DNA of 64,000 nucleotides, taken from Ziziphus jujuba (Eukaryota > Streptophyta > Magnoliopsida > Rosales > Rhamnaceae). The stretch lies in the NCBI RefSeq assembly GCF_031755915.1, contig NC_083379.1:22940001-23004000 (forward strand), given 5' to 3'. Below, one piece after another: positions 10,205 to 22,241 of this stretch. Position 1 is the first letter of the stretch; the number at the start of each line of letters is the position of its first letter. The notes below the pieces were generated by a model. It was not told where the DNA came from, searched no databases, and saw only the letters and a program-made list of their open reading frames with translations. Position numbers and translations under genes: made by a program.

Positions 10205-11576
10205 GGGATGGCTAGGTGTATGATACATGAAAGAACATGCCAAAGAAATTTTGGACTGAGGCTATCTATACGAGTTCCTACATTCAAAACGGATGCTTCA
10301 CCAATTCCATTGAAGGAAAGACACCCTATGAGTTGTGGTTTAGAGAGAAACCATTTTTGGAAAATGTAAAACTATTTGGTAGTGTGTGCTTTCTCCATGT
10401 TCACTCACACAAGAGAGATAAGCTTGATAAGAAAGCAAATGTTTGTGTCTTGGTGGGATACAATGAGGTTACCAAATGTTTTAGAGTCTATAACCTAGAG
10501 ACCAAAAAGCTTGTGGTAACTAAAGATGTGAAGGTTGATGAGAATGTAAAATAGGATTGGAGTAAGGATGAGCTATTGGTGAATGAGGATGAGCCATGGT
10601 TTGAAGAAGAAAATGAAGAAAGAAATGCTGAAAACAACAACAATGAAGATGACAATTTTGAAGACAATGAGGAGGAGGATGATCTACTCTAAGAAACCGT
10701 TGGAACCGATTTGGAGGTTGGTGATTGTGTTAGAGGAGAGAGATCTTTGTTCGAGATTTATGAAAGGTGTAATGTTGTACTTGGTGACCCTACATGTGTG
10801 CAAGAGGCTTTGATGAAGAAAGAGTGGAAGGAAGCAATGGATGTGGAAATGGAAATGATTGAGAAGAATGAGACTTGGCCCTTAGTCACTAAATCAAAAA
10901 ACAAGAAAGCAATTGGTGTCAAATAGATCTTTAGAACCAAATACAATTCGGATGGCACCATTGCAAACACAAGGAAAGGTGGGTGGTCAAGGGTTATGTA
11001 CAACAAGCTGGTGTTGACTATGGGGAGATGTTTGCACCCGTAGCAAGGATGGAAACCATTAGACTCACCTTGCTTTTTTGGCTACCAAGCAATGGAGCGT
11101 GTTTCACTTGGATGAAAAATCAACATTCTTGAATGGTGTGTTGCAAGAAGAAGTGTATGTGAAGTAACCTGAGGGCTATGTGGTTCAAGGGCATGAAGAT
11201 AAGGTTTATAAACTTCACAAAGCCTTATATGGTCTTAAGCAAGCATCTAGGGATTGGTATGGAAGGATTGATGGCTACTTGCTTTGACATGGCTTTAGGA
11301 GGAGCCAAAATGAGCCCACCTTGTATATAAGAATTGAAAGAAGCATGGTAATGGTCTCTTTGTATGTGGATGAGAATCGAAAGAAGCATGGTAGTGGTTT
11401 CTTTGTATATGGATAACTTATTGGTCACCGGTGAGGACCCAAGGAAAGTGGAAAAGCGAATGCATGAACTTGAGGAGGAGTTTGAGATGTCTAGCTTGAG
11501 TCTCATGAATTAGTTCCTTGGTGGGGAAGTAATGCAATGCCAAAGAGGAATATTTATATCATAAGAAAAGAACATC
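10205..11576 (+). pseudogene. Ty1/copia pol pseudogene, part 2: integrase C-terminus and reverse transcriptase
   Basis: Continuation of 828-1627. The integrase C-terminal region is open at 10237-10551 (MPKKFWTEAIYTSSYIQNG, then KTPYELWF and KLFGSVCFLHV). After an acidic linker, the RT begins near 10810 (KKEWKEAMDVEMEMIEKNET, then [13 protein letters not shown]). The signature [13 protein letters not shown] is at 11222-11260. The catalytic box region is duplicated in tandem (11331-11416) and reads YVDE and YMDN, so neither copy keeps Asp-Asp. Frameshifts around 10990 and 11080 and stops (10924, 11166, 11285) are present. The frame ends in GIFIS and EKNIK, where a truncated LTR begins. RNase H and the 3' LTR are not found. 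Confidence 0.85.
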
Positions 11577-12342
11577 AAGGAAAAATCATCCACACAATGA
11601 AGAGTTCTAGCTTGATCGAATCTTTCCTTTTCCTAATCTAATTAATTAATTCCCTTATTTTCAATTAGGAATTAATTAATTTACAAACAAAATAATAAAA
11701 TAAAAACTTTCCTAAACTTATTTGTTCAATAAGCAAATAAATACAAATCCAAAATTAAAGATAGTTTCCTAAAACAAAAAGTAAAAACAAATTAGGAAAC
11801 TAAGTATGGTAATTTTTGGCTAGGTTGATAATGCCCCTTCTTTGACCTAATTGGACCCCAAATCAGCTTCAATAGTCTTTGTGGAATGCCAAATAAGCTT
11901 ATTATGAAGTTCCTCATGTTGCCCTTGCTTATAAATATGAGAAAAGGCTAATACAGTAAAAGACAGTAAAGCCAGCAAAGAATACAGCAAATGTCGGCCT
12001 TTCTTCCCCTTGTGCGCAAACCACTATGTTGTTCGGCTTTGAAGCTGCTTTGGCTCGTTTCTATGACTCATCCACCATATGAATTGGATCCATAAGAATG
12101 GGGATCCAATTCATACGTCACCCGGGCCCGTTTTGGCTTCTGTTGCTTATATGAGTAAAACAGGCCTTGGTTCTTTGGATATGGACAACCCCTCTTGATT
12201 ATGACTTATTCCTTGGATAAAGACAGCAAGATTATCCTTGAACTTCTTGGCTTCAGCTCTATTGATCGGCCCCACCTTCATCTGTATTGGATCAACACCC
12301 CAGCAGGTTGTCAGTTGAACAGTCTTGGGCGGATGCGCATCA
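11577..12342 (-). mobile_element. Truncated gypsy LTR (LTR5)
   Basis: Reverse-oriented family LTR lacking its 3' terminal 350 bases or so. It starts at the GGCCACACAATGAAGAG block and ends with the LTR 5' terminus (GGATGCGCATCA). It abuts the copia RT directly. No target duplication can be tested because one end is missing. Confidence 0.82.
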
Positions 12343-13263
12343 ATTGAGGACTCTCCTTAATGTCTCTAGCAAGATTACCAAGAAGCAGTGTTGAAAAGGT
12401 GGTAATCTTACCACCTTGTGCAAGCCAAAATCCTCCAACGTTTGCACCATCTTTCTTTCTTCACAAGAAATATTTTGTTGAATGTCTTAAAGCAATATTT
12501 ATTTCTATATTTTATGTTCCGTTTAATATCTTTTGAATGCTAATTTTTGTTGTATTTATCTTAGGAATTGTCTCTTTGTTGCGTATTGGTTTTGTTTCGT
12601 AAAACGACCATGTGCAGGAAATTATGTTTCCAGCAACATAGGTCCATTGTGGGGGTTGGAGTATTTTAGGTTGTTTGAACCAAGTTATGGTTTTTTGATA
12701 TGTTGTAATAGATATGTAAAATAAAATATATAAAAAAAATGACACAAAAAGGAGTTGGGAAGCCCAAGATATACATGTTGCAAGTTGGCATAATTGCTGA
12801 GATTTCCAGCAGCTATGGGCACAGGTTTGCGAAGAATTAGAGGCTCTATCCAATTTATTTGGACCTGGCCTTCTCTAAATTGCATCCTCTGTGTTTCAAC
12901 ATGGCACATGTTAAAATTTAAGCAATTTGGATGAGGATATCCCAGCCTTCCATCAGGTTAAAAGAGCTTTACCCTATTTGGAAGGAGACAATTTTTAGAA
13001 TTCAAATCCTCACTAACCTTTACCATCTTTGTACACTTACATGTGCATCTGGTATTTGAATGTTTTGTATTAGATTATTGGGTGGGAAATTTGTATGTTT
13101 TGAATTTTAAAGACTTCTATTTGGTCTCACACATATTTCACATGTGTGAGATAAGTTTTGTACCAATATAATACAACAATAAAACTAAAAACAAAATTAT
13201 TGTACTGTCTTCTTTGTTTGGCCTACTCTTAGCATCTTCTTTTCTTCTTCCTTCCAAACAAAA
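12343..13263. other. Unassigned sequence between LTRs
   Basis: I see no convincing gene. Short open frames (such as 12685-12909 on -) show no recognisable domain. It may be the 3' flank of the copia element or older host DNA. It is the left flank of the solo LTR at 13264 and continues at 14389. Confidence 0.4.
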
Positions 13264-14388
13264 TGATACGAACCTAGGATGACCTGCTCCTAAAACCCAT
13301 ATTATATTAGCTCGGATCTCAATTAAGTTCAAGTTCTAATGGAATGGACCTCAACTCCTATCCAATCAGTGGTTAGAAGCCTTGGTATAATGTAGACGCC
13401 ACAATAGGGGATGGAAAACCTATTGATAAGTCAAGCTAAAACAACCAATTCTCTAATGGTGTTTTAGGTGCTCTCAAAGAACAAAGGGATAATTAATCTC
13501 ATAAGTATTTTCTTAATCAAATCAAAGTTGTATTCTTATTGAAAAATAAGCCTTTAAATAGGCTTTGAAAGAAACAAAACAAACCCTAAAAACCCTAGGA
13601 AAAACCGGCCACACAAGGAAGAATTCTAGTTTGGCCGAACCTTTCCTTTTCCTAACCTAATTAATTAATTCCCTTATTTTCAATTAGGAATTAATTAATT
13701 TACAAATCAAATAATAAAATAAAAACTTTCCTAAACTTATTTGTTCAATAATTAAATAAATACAAATCCAAAATTAAAGATAGTTTCCTAAAACAAAAAG
13801 TAAAAACAAATTAGGAAACTAAATATGGTAATTTTCGGCTATGCTGGTAATGACCCTTCTTTGACCTAATTGGACTCAAAATCAGCTTCAATAGTCTTTT
13901 TGGAATTCCAAATAAGCTTATTATGAAGTTCCTCACGTTGCCCTTGCTTGGAAGTATGAGATAAGGCTAATACAGTGAAATACAGTAAAGTCAGCAAGGA
14001 ATACAGCAAATTCGGCTTTTCTTCCCCTTGTACGCAAACCACCATGTTATTCAGCTTTGAAGCTACTTTGTCTGGTTTCCATGACTCATCCACCATATGA
14101 ATTGAACCCATAAGAATGGGGATCCAATTCATACAACCCGACCTCCATATTGGCACTAAAAACGTCACTCGAGCCCGTTTTGGCTTCTGTTGCTTGTATG
14201 AGTAAAACAGTCCTTGGTTCTTTAGATATGGCCAACCCCTCTTGACTATGACTTATTCCTTGTATAAAGATAGCAAGATTGTCCTTGAACTTCTTGGCTT
14301 GTGCTCTAGTGATCAGCCCCACCTTCATCTGTATTGGGTCAGCACCCCGTGGGTTGTCGGTTGAACGGTCTCGGGCAGATTCGCATCA
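13264..14388 (-). mobile_element. Solo gypsy LTR with perfect target duplication CAAAA (LTR6)
   Basis: A complete 1,125-bp reverse-oriented LTR, TGATACGAACC to TCGCATCA on the + strand. It is flanked by CAAAA at 13259-13263 and 14389-14393. There is no internal region or second LTR, as expected after recombination between the LTRs of a full element. The pol C-terminal peptide is readable on - (14328-14086, MKVGLITRAQAKKFK). Confidence 0.95.
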
Positions 14389-15255
14389 CAAAATCCCTAA
14401 AAGACCTCTATATCACCGTACCAAAAAGAAACACAAAAATCACCTAAACACCAGACCAAAAATTGGGTTTGTGCACAAGACTAACACCTTGTGTACAACA
14501 TTCTTGGCCAAGTGAATCCGAAACCACACCAAACTCCAACAGCCGATGGTAGTCATTTGGTGTTTTTCAGCTGATTTGCTAATTTTAAGCCATTTTAGCT
14601 AACCCACACCCCTTCCTCCCCCATTTTGATCCTCTGAATCCATTCCCATGCTTCATTTGTCAAAATTTCTCATGGTTTAGAGATCTATCAAAAGAAGGTT
14701 TGGCTGACTATTGCGATGAGTTTTATGGCCAATGATTACACTTTTGGATTGAGCTGAGCATACGATTGAATTCTTTATCTCTTGGGCTTTCTATTGACAT
14801 AAAGTTTGTAAATTTTGGACATCGTTTGATAATTTTTTTATTTTTGGATCAATTAGTTAAATATCAAGTAAAATTGGACTGTGTTTAAATAAAAATTAGT
14901 TAAACCGGATAAAATTAAGATTGGATTGGTGTAATTAGATATTAATAGGATCCATTAGAAGGTCAAATTTCAAAGGATTGGCCTTCAGATGAAAAATCCC
15001 AATTTTGGATCCTAGGTCCTAATCATGGAGTAATTAGACTGCTAAATGTCCAATTTATATGATTTTATAGTTATAAAATTATTTTTAAGATAGTTGGTAT
15101 ACACTAATGTCTTTAGCTTACTTTTTAGAGCCTGAAAAACATTGTATTATATTACAGGCACTTGTGTTGAGCCTAGAGGCGATCCTGTGGAGGAGCTAGA
15201 GTGAACATTGATAGTACTGGTAAGTGGTTATATTTTTAAATAGTTTTGGTATACT
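14389..15255. other. Unassigned AT-rich sequence
   Basis: Right flank of the solo LTR at 13264-14388. I see no gene, RNA or clear repeat. A short GC-richer stretch near 15160-15210 (GAGGCGATCCTGTGGAGGAG) looks like retroelement debris, but I cannot assign it. Confidence 0.4.
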
Positions 15256-16366
15256 TGATGAGAATCCGTCCGTACCTGCACAATCGACTACCTGCTTGGG
15301 TGCTGATCCTATACAATTGAAAACTAGACAAATCACTAGAGCTCAAGCCAAAAGATTTAAAGACAACCTAGCTGTCTCAAGAGGGCTTATCAATACCCGA
15401 AGATTCAAAGCTTGTTTTAAGCATCCAAGTGGTAAAGGCCGATATGGACCCGGGTAGCTGTTTTAGTGAATTTATGAACTCCGGGCAGCAAGGAATGGGT
15501 TCAACACTTCATGAACTTAATTGATATCACTAAGAGGTCACTGAATCAAGTCAAGGCAGAAGCAAAAGCAACTAAGAAGGTCATTTGCGCATGGGAGGAA
15601 TTTTTGGCTGAAATTGCTTATATGCTGCTGGCTTTGCTGTATTTTGTTGAGTTGGCATTTTCTCTTTGTTCCAATCAAGGGCAACATATGCTAATCATAA
15701 TTAATCCTATTTGGCATCCTACACGGCATATGGGAGCTGATTTGGAGCCTTTACAAGCTGAAAATTTGTCAAAATTAGCTTAGTAGTCAAACTAGTCAAC
15801 TAGTTTCCTAATTTGAGTTGGATTTTTGTTTTAGAAAATTAGTCTTTTATTTGGTTTTTCTGTTTACTTATTTTCTGGACAAAACAACTTAGGAAATTTA
15901 TTATTTTATTATTTCCATTGTAAATTAATTAATTCTTAGTTCAAAATAAGGGAATTAATTAATCCAAAATAGTTTAGGAATGCATGAAAAATTCAGCCAC
16001 ACTTGTTTCCTAATTCCTTTGGGCTGAATTTTATCCAGTTGTTTAGAGTTTATTGTTTTATGACTTTAGCCTATTTAAGGGCTTACTTTTCAAGGAGAAG
16101 GCACCTTCAATATTATTTAGAAAACTAATTGTGAGATAGAATTTTCTTTGTTCTTTTTCAACACCTAAAACACCATTAGAGAGTGAGTGTTTTAGTTTTA
16201 ACGTATCAATAGGACTTCCATAACCTGTTGTGGCATCTTCATTATACCAAGATTTCTAATCATAGGTTGGTTAGGGGTTAAGGTTTTCCCATAAGAACTT
16301 GAACTTAATTGAGAGTCGGGCTAATATAATACGGGTTTAGACGCGAGTCAACCTAAGTTCGTAGCA
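15256..16366 (+). repeat. 5' LTR of element B (divergent subfamily)
   Basis: 1,111 bp, starting TGATGAGAATCC and ending GTTCGTAGCA (one mismatch in the terminus). The end carries AGTCAACCTAAG rather than the GGTCGTCCTAGG of element A. This second subfamily is shared with the LTRs at 29356 and 35441. Confidence 0.92.
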
Positions 16367-16368
16367 TT

Positions 16369-16381
16369 TGGTATCAGAGCC
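16369..16381 (+). other. Primer binding site, tRNA-iMet (element B)
   Basis: TGGTATCAGAGCC, an exact 13-base match to the complement of the initiator tRNA-Met 3' end, two bases after the LTR. Confidence 0.93.
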
Positions 16382-17515
16382 GAGATTTTGTTCAGGTTTG
16401 ATTTATCTTTATTTGTCTTATTTTGTTTTGTGTTAAGGTTGCATCTATTCTACACGTTCTGCATATTATAAAAATTAAAAAAAAAATCATTCATAGCCGA
16501 AATTAGGTTCCTTGTTGTATTGTATTTTTGTTTCCTAGTTTGTTGATTATTTTTCATCATTGTTCTTGTTAATTTGGTTTATTGTTGATTTTTCTTTACT
16601 GTTTTAATGCATTCATATATAAAAAAAAATAATAATAAATAAATAGAGGGGGGAGGGGGGGAAGAAGTGTATTTGCGGTAACAAATTACAAATTCACAAA
16701 ATTTTGCATATTTGTACTTTGGTGGTCACAAGTTTGAATCTTGTTAGATTGAAGTTTGCGGCTTGAGTTGATTTTACTACTGCTGGACATTGTGTTGCAT
16801 CATCATATTTGTGAAAAAAAAAATAAAAAGAAAACAGATAAAAAAAAAAGGCAAAAAGCCAAGTATATAAGGAAAAAAAAAAATTGCACAAAAGGCCGGC
16901 TTGTTGAATTTAGAGTTTGGAATTTGTTTGTTGGAAAATTGAGAAATTTGGAGTTACTAGATTTTATATTGCTGCTGGAAATTTGTATCTTTGAGTGCTA
17001 AAATTATTTGGATCCAAATTAGTTAAAGGATTTGATACAAAAACTTGAATTACAAAGAACAACAACCAACAACTATCCTATAATTTTTGTTCAATTTGAT
17101 TCTTGTTTTTGTTTGAATTTCTTCCTGTATATTTTATCCTTGAATTATTAGTTCATTGATATTCTAGACAGCTTTTATTTCATTCCAAAAATTTGCTTGT
17201 TGATTTACCTTGTTTTAGCTTAGGAAAGCCGAGAATAGGTATTTTCATTCCACTCGGTATTTGTTTGTTTTAGTTGGTGTTTTGTTGATAGGTTTAATTA
17301 GAACATACTTGTGATCTAGTTGCTATTTTTTATGTGTTTTAATTAGAACTTTGAGATAATTCTTTGAGTTGAAAAGGCAAGAGCGTGTGAGCTTAAAAGA
17401 GGGTAAAAGCCGAAACTAGTGTGAAAACATGAGTGTCAAGACCTCATTTGAGTGAAACATGTGAGGGAGTGAACTTGGTAAGGATTTATTTTATTTTTGC
17501 AATATATTTACTAAC
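16382..17515 (+). other. Leader of element B
   Basis: Non-coding, with T-rich stretches and A/G tracts near 16625-16665 and 16815-16885. It is an uninterrupted copy of the leader that is split in element A. Confidence 0.8.
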
Positions 17516-18453
17516 ATGGCAGATCCAAGGATGAGAAAAGGGGTAGGAGATGGCTCATTCAGAATTAATGAAGAGAAATCCGTAGGATTCAAAGGTGATT
17601 CCCAAGTCACGGGGAGTGGAAATGAGCACACGGACATGATGGCGGTCTTGGAGCAATTACACTGGATGAATGCTCATTTTGACCATATAGATCAAAGGAT
17701 AGATAGGTTAGAGACTTCACAAGTGGGCTGAATTTGAGGCAAGAATTTCATGGTGGCCAAGGTTGAGGTCGAGGAGGTCCCGAATGCCATAGGGAGGATT
17801 TTGAAGGAGGTAATTATAGAGATAATTTAGAGGAGGATTTTGAAGACATTTATGCTCTCCAAGGAAGGCCAAATCATGGGAGACCAGCAAGGGAAGAGGA
17901 TGATGATCTTGGAAATATTAAGGTCAACATACCACCTTTCACAGGAAAAAATGATCCAGAAGCATACTTAAAGTTGGAGGAGCATATGGAGATGATCTTT
18001 GATTGTCACAACTATTTGAAGGCTAATATAGTTAGATTGGCAGCTTTGGAATTTGGTCATTATGCACTCCAATGGTGGAAAAATGAGTAAAGCACCCAAA
18101 AAAGAACTAGAAATAAACCTATTACTATTTGGCGACAAATGAAAGGACTATAAGAAAGAGGTTTGTACTAAGTCATTACCATAGGTTGATGCATCAAAGG
18201 CTTCAATCTTTATCTCAAGGTAGTAGGACCATGGAGGATTATTACAAAAAGATGGAGATGCTCATGATGAGGTTAAGCATGAATGAGAATCATGAGGCAA
18301 CCATGGCAAGGTTTTTGGGAGGTTTGAATCGAAAAATAGCCAGTCAAGTACAATTACAACAGTTTATGGAATTGGAAGAGATGTTGCATGTGGCTATCAA
18401 ACTTGAGAATCAATTTAAGAGGAGGGGCATAAGTACACGGTTTGGAAGAGTAT
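17516..18453 (+). pseudogene. gag of element B, N-terminal part
   Basis: Met at 17516 opens ADPRMRKGVGDGSFRINEEK. The gag core follows (DPEAYLKLEEHMEMIFDCH near 17953, ALQWW, HQRLQSLSQG near 18195, EDYYKKMEMLMMRLSMNE). The frame has a stop at 17729, further stops near 18088, and frameshifts. A solo LTR interrupts it at ISTRFGRV and gag resumes at 19588. It is more decayed than the copies in A, C and E. Confidence 0.8.
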
Positions 18454-19587
18454 TGATGCGAATCCACCCGAGACTATTCGCCCGACAACCCGCTGAGGTG
18501 CTGACCCAATACAAATAAAGGTGGGACCGATCACTAGGGCCCAAGCCAAGAAGCTCAAGGACAATCTTGCTGTCTTCATACAAGGAATAAGTCATAGTTA
18601 AGAGGGGTTGGCCACATCTAAAGAACCAAGGCCTGTTTTACTCATACAAGCAATAGAAGCCAAAACAGGGTCGGGTGACATTTTTGGTGATAATAAAGAG
18701 GCCGGGTTGTATGAATTGGAACCCAATCCTTATGGGTTCAATTCATATGGAGGATGAGTCATAGAAACTAGCCAAATCAGCTTCAAAACCGACCAACAAG
18801 GTGGTTTGCGCACAAGGAGAAGGAAAGGCCGGATTTGCTGTATTCCTTGCTGGCTTTACTGTATTTTACTGCATTAGCCTTTTCTCATACTTCCAAGCAA
18901 GGGCAACGTGAGGAACTTCACAAAAAGCTTATTTGGCATCCTAAAAAGTATATTGAAGCTGATTTGGAGATCAATTTGGTCAAAGATTGGTCAAAGTCAA
19001 ATTAGTCAAAAGCTAGTATTATAGTTTCCTAATTTTATTCTACTTTTTGTTTTAGGAAACTACCATTACTTTTTAGTTTTTATTTATTTATTTTCTGGAC
19101 AAATAAGTTTAGGAAAGTTATTATCTTATTATTTTCATTGTAAATTAATTAATTTCTAATTCAAAATAAAGGAATTAATTAATCCAAATTAGATTAGGAA
19201 AGGAGTGAGAATTTCGGCCATCATAGAATTCCTCATTGTATGGCCGGTTTTACCTAGGGTTTTTAGGGTTTATTTTGTTTCTTTCAAAGCCTATTTAAAG
19301 GCTTATTTTTCCATAATAATACAACTTTGATTTGATAAAGAAAATATTTGTGAGATTAATTATCTCTTTGTTCTTTGAGAACACCTAAAACACCATTAGA
19401 GAATTGGTTGTTTTAGCTTGACTTATCAATAGGTTTTCCATCCCCTATTGTGGCATCTACATTATACCAAGGTTTCTAACCACAGGTTGGTTAGGGGTTA
19501 AGGTCCATTCCATTAGAACTTGAACTTAATTAAGATCTGGGCTAATATAATACGGGTTTAGGAGCAGGTCATCCTAGGTTCGTATCA
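18454..19587 (+). mobile_element. Solo gypsy LTR with perfect target duplication AGTAT (LTR8)
   Basis: A complete 1,134-bp LTR, TGATGCGAATCC to GTTCGTATCA, flanked by AGTAT at 18449-18453 and 19588-19592. It is inserted in the gag of element B in the same orientation. Confidence 0.95.
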
Positions 19588-20736
19588 AGTATCAAGCAGT
19601 GGGAGGTCAAATGCAAGTGTTTGGAAAAGCAATTCCACATATGACAACAAGCCAAAACCGAAGCTAGGTGATGAAAACACCAATCAGCCAAAAAGGGAAG
19701 CCAAAGTTGAATCTATCCAAGCACTGAATAATGAAGGTAAATCTAATCCTAAACCTTCTAGAACTCATGATATTGTGTGTTTTAAGTTCTAGAGATGAGG
19801 ATACATTGCTATTCAATGTTTGAATAGGAGAACCATTATGCTAAAAGGTAATGATGAGTTAAAATCTGAAAGTGAAGAAAGTGGAGATGAAACCAAGTAA
19901 GAAGAGGAAGAACTTGAAGATGAAGCTGAAATCTTGAATGCTTCAAATGCCGAATTGAGCTTGGTGAGTAGGACAGTCTTGACCATGTACAAAGATGAGG
20001 ATCAAATACAAAGAGAGAACATCTTCCACACTCGTTGTGAAATCCAAGATAAGGTTTGTAGTATGATAATTGATAGTGGAAGTTGTTCAAATGTAATTAG
20101 TGATGTTGTGGTTGAAAAATTAGGCTTAGCAACAATTAAACATCCTGAACCTTATCAGTTACAATGGCTTAATGATAGTAGTGAAATGAAAGTAAACAAT
20201 CCAGCCAAAATAAAATTTAGCATTGATAAATATGTGGATGTTGTTTTGTGTGATGTTGTGCCCTATGCATGCCGGACATATTTTATTAGGTAGACCATGA
20301 AAATATGATAAAGATAATATACATTATGGTCAAGAGAATGCTATTGTTTTTAGATTTAAAGGTAAAAAGGTCAAAACCATTAACTCCTAAAGAGGTATTT
20401 AGAACTAACTTCAAATTCAATAAAGGAGGGAGGCCGAAAAGCTCAATGAAAGAACTACTGTGGCACCCAAGGCTTCAACTCCAATCCAAAGGGGGCAAGA
20501 CCGAACATGACCAACCAGTTAAGTGTTCTAAACTCAAACTTGAGGGAAAAGAAAAAGAGAATGCCAAGAAGCTAAAAAGGGATGAAAAAGCCGATAGTGG
20601 AAAAAAATGGGAAAAGGTCGAGAATGAGAGGAAAGGTGAGATGGCCGAGAGAGAGGAAGAAAAAAAGGAAGGAAAGAGAAGAAAAATAAAGGTGTGATTT
20701 CCATAAAGATAAATCGATATTTCTAGGATTGTTGTA
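19588..20736 (+). pseudogene. gag C-terminus, protease and linker of element B
   Basis: Continues gag after the solo LTR (Ser-Arg-rich region, then a ruined knuckle CFKF with stops near 19790). Protease is open at 19934-20293 (CSMIIDSGSCSNVISDVVVE, then VVLCDVV) and is frameshifted before the usual LLGRPW. The lysine- and glutamate-rich linker (20305-20697) then joins directly to [16 protein letters not shown] text at about 20694-20735, an RT remnant. The strand of homology flips at about 20737. Confidence 0.75.
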
Positions 20737-21132
20737 GGAACCAGCCACACTTTGATTGCTTGCACTTTAGCTTGATCCACTTTGATTCCTGCAGCACTTA
20801 CTACAAATCCTAGAAAAACAAGCTTATCTTTGCAAAAATCACACCTGTTCATGTTAGCAAACAATCTTTCCTTTCTAATAACTTGCAAAACTTGCCTAAG
20901 TTGATCCACATGCTCATCCAAGTTTCGGCTATACACCAAAATATCATCAAAATAAACAACCATAAATTTACCAATAAATGGGCGCATTACATGATTCATA
21001 AGCCTCATAAAAGTACTAGGTGCATTAGATAATCCACAAGGCATAACTAACCATTCATACAGTTCATATTTAGTTTTAAATGCGTTTTTCCATTCATCAC
21101 CTTCTTTCATTCTAATTTGATGATAACCACTC
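20737..21132 (-). pseudogene. Reverse transcriptase of element C, C-terminal part
   Basis: On the minus strand, a Ty3/gypsy RT palm: [40 protein letters not shown], then the catalytic [13 protein letters not shown] and [20 protein letters not shown], ending [18 protein letters not shown]. The YFDD box is intact. The frame is open from 21110 until the junction with element B, after which the reading (to 20475) is antisense to B. The N-terminal half lies beyond the solo LTR at 22242-22722. Confidence 0.88.
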
Positions 21133-22241
21133 TGATACGAACCTAGGACGACCTACTCCTAAACCCGTATTATATTAGCCCGGATCTCAATTAAGTTCAA
21201 GTTCTAATGGAATTGACCTCAACCCCTAACCAACCTGTGGTTAGAAACCTTGGTATAATGTAGACGCCACAATAGGGGATGGAAAACCTATTGATAAGTC
21301 AAGCTAAAACAACCAATTCTCTAATGGTGTTTTAGGTGTTCTCAACGAACACAAGTATTTTCTTAATCAAATCAAAGTTGTATTCTTATTGAAAGATAAG
21401 CCTTTAAATACGCTTTGAAAGAAACAAAATAAACCCTAAAAAAAAACCCTAGATAAAACCCGGCCACTCACATAAAGAAACCTAGTTGGCCGCAACTATA
21501 CTTCATTTCCTAATCTAAGTTTGATTAATTAATTCCTTTATATTAAATTAGGAATTAATTAATTTACAATAAAATAAAAACCTTCCTAAAGTTATTTCTC
21601 CAGACAATAAATAAATAAAAACCCAAAAAGAAATAAAGTCAATCGCAAATTAGGTAACGAGTTGACTTTGACATCTAGGCTGAATTATGTCTTCAACCGA
21701 GCTAACTTATGTCTGGCTGATGTCCGAGCTAACTTACGGCCTATCCAAGCTAACTGATGTCTGTCCGAGCTAACTTGTGTTTGGCCGAGCTAACTGATGT
21801 CTGTCCGAACTAAGTTGTGTCTGGCCGAGCTAACGGATGTCTGTCCAAGCTAAGTTGTGTTTGGCCTAGCTAAGTTACATCCGATGTCTGAAGTCCGAGA
21901 TCAGATGTCCGAGGTAAGACTCGTCCGAGATCAAATGTCTGAGGCAAGGCTCCGATATCCGAAGTCCAAGATCAGATGTCCGAGACATGGCTGTCCAATA
22001 TAAAATATCCAATGTATGGGTGTCCGATGTATCAGCCTCCACCACTTGAATACTTAAAACAGGTCTTTTATCTTCAGGTATGGACAAGCCCTTTTGAGAA
22101 TGAATTACTTTCTGAATAAAGGCAGCAAGATTGTCCTTAAACCTCTTAGCTTGAGCCCTAGTGATCGGTCCAGTCTTCATCCGTATTGGATCAATACCCC
22201 AGCAAGTTGTCGGTGGTGTAAGCTCGGGCGGGTTCACATCA
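21133..22241 (-). mobile_element. Solo gypsy LTR with perfect target duplication CACTC and a U3 minisatellite (LTR9)
   Basis: TGATACGAACC to CACATCA on the + strand, flanked by CACTC at 21128-21132 and 22242-22246. It interrupts RT between the codons for Asp-Leu-Arg-Ser-Gly and Tyr-His-Gln-Ile-Arg. The U3 part contains tandem repeats (about 21670-21990), and the same variable block occurs in the 5' LTR of element C. Confidence 0.95.
21690..21990. repeat. Minisatellite in LTR U3, about 20-bp unit
   Basis: Roughly nine degenerate units of AGCTAACTGATGTCTGTCCG, followed by irregular GATCAGATGTCCGAG-type units. The LTR at 25930-26851 has about four units at 26500-26620. LTRs of A, B, D and E lack the array. 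Confidence 0.85.

Larger units (their letters stand above)
15256..20736 (+). mobile_element. Ty3/gypsy element B, 3'-truncated
   Basis: The order is 5' LTR (15256-16366), PBS, leader, gag and protease. It stops in an RT remnant at about 20736, where the sequence turns into element C on the opposite strand. A solo LTR (18454-19587) interrupts gag. The upstream flank ATACT has no matching duplicate because the 3' end is lost. Confidence 0.88.

Noticed and set aside
12533..12909. Possible gene in the unassigned block
   Set aside because: Short frames on both strands, no recognised motif, and AT-rich ends. Not enough to call.
20475..21110. A single 211-residue protein on the minus strand
   Set aside because: Only the part down to about 20737 is RT. 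The rest is antisense to the element B linker and is read through the inverted junction.
21690..21990. CRISPR-like array
   Set aside because: The units are contiguous and degenerate without unique spacers, inside a plant LTR, so this is a minisatellite.
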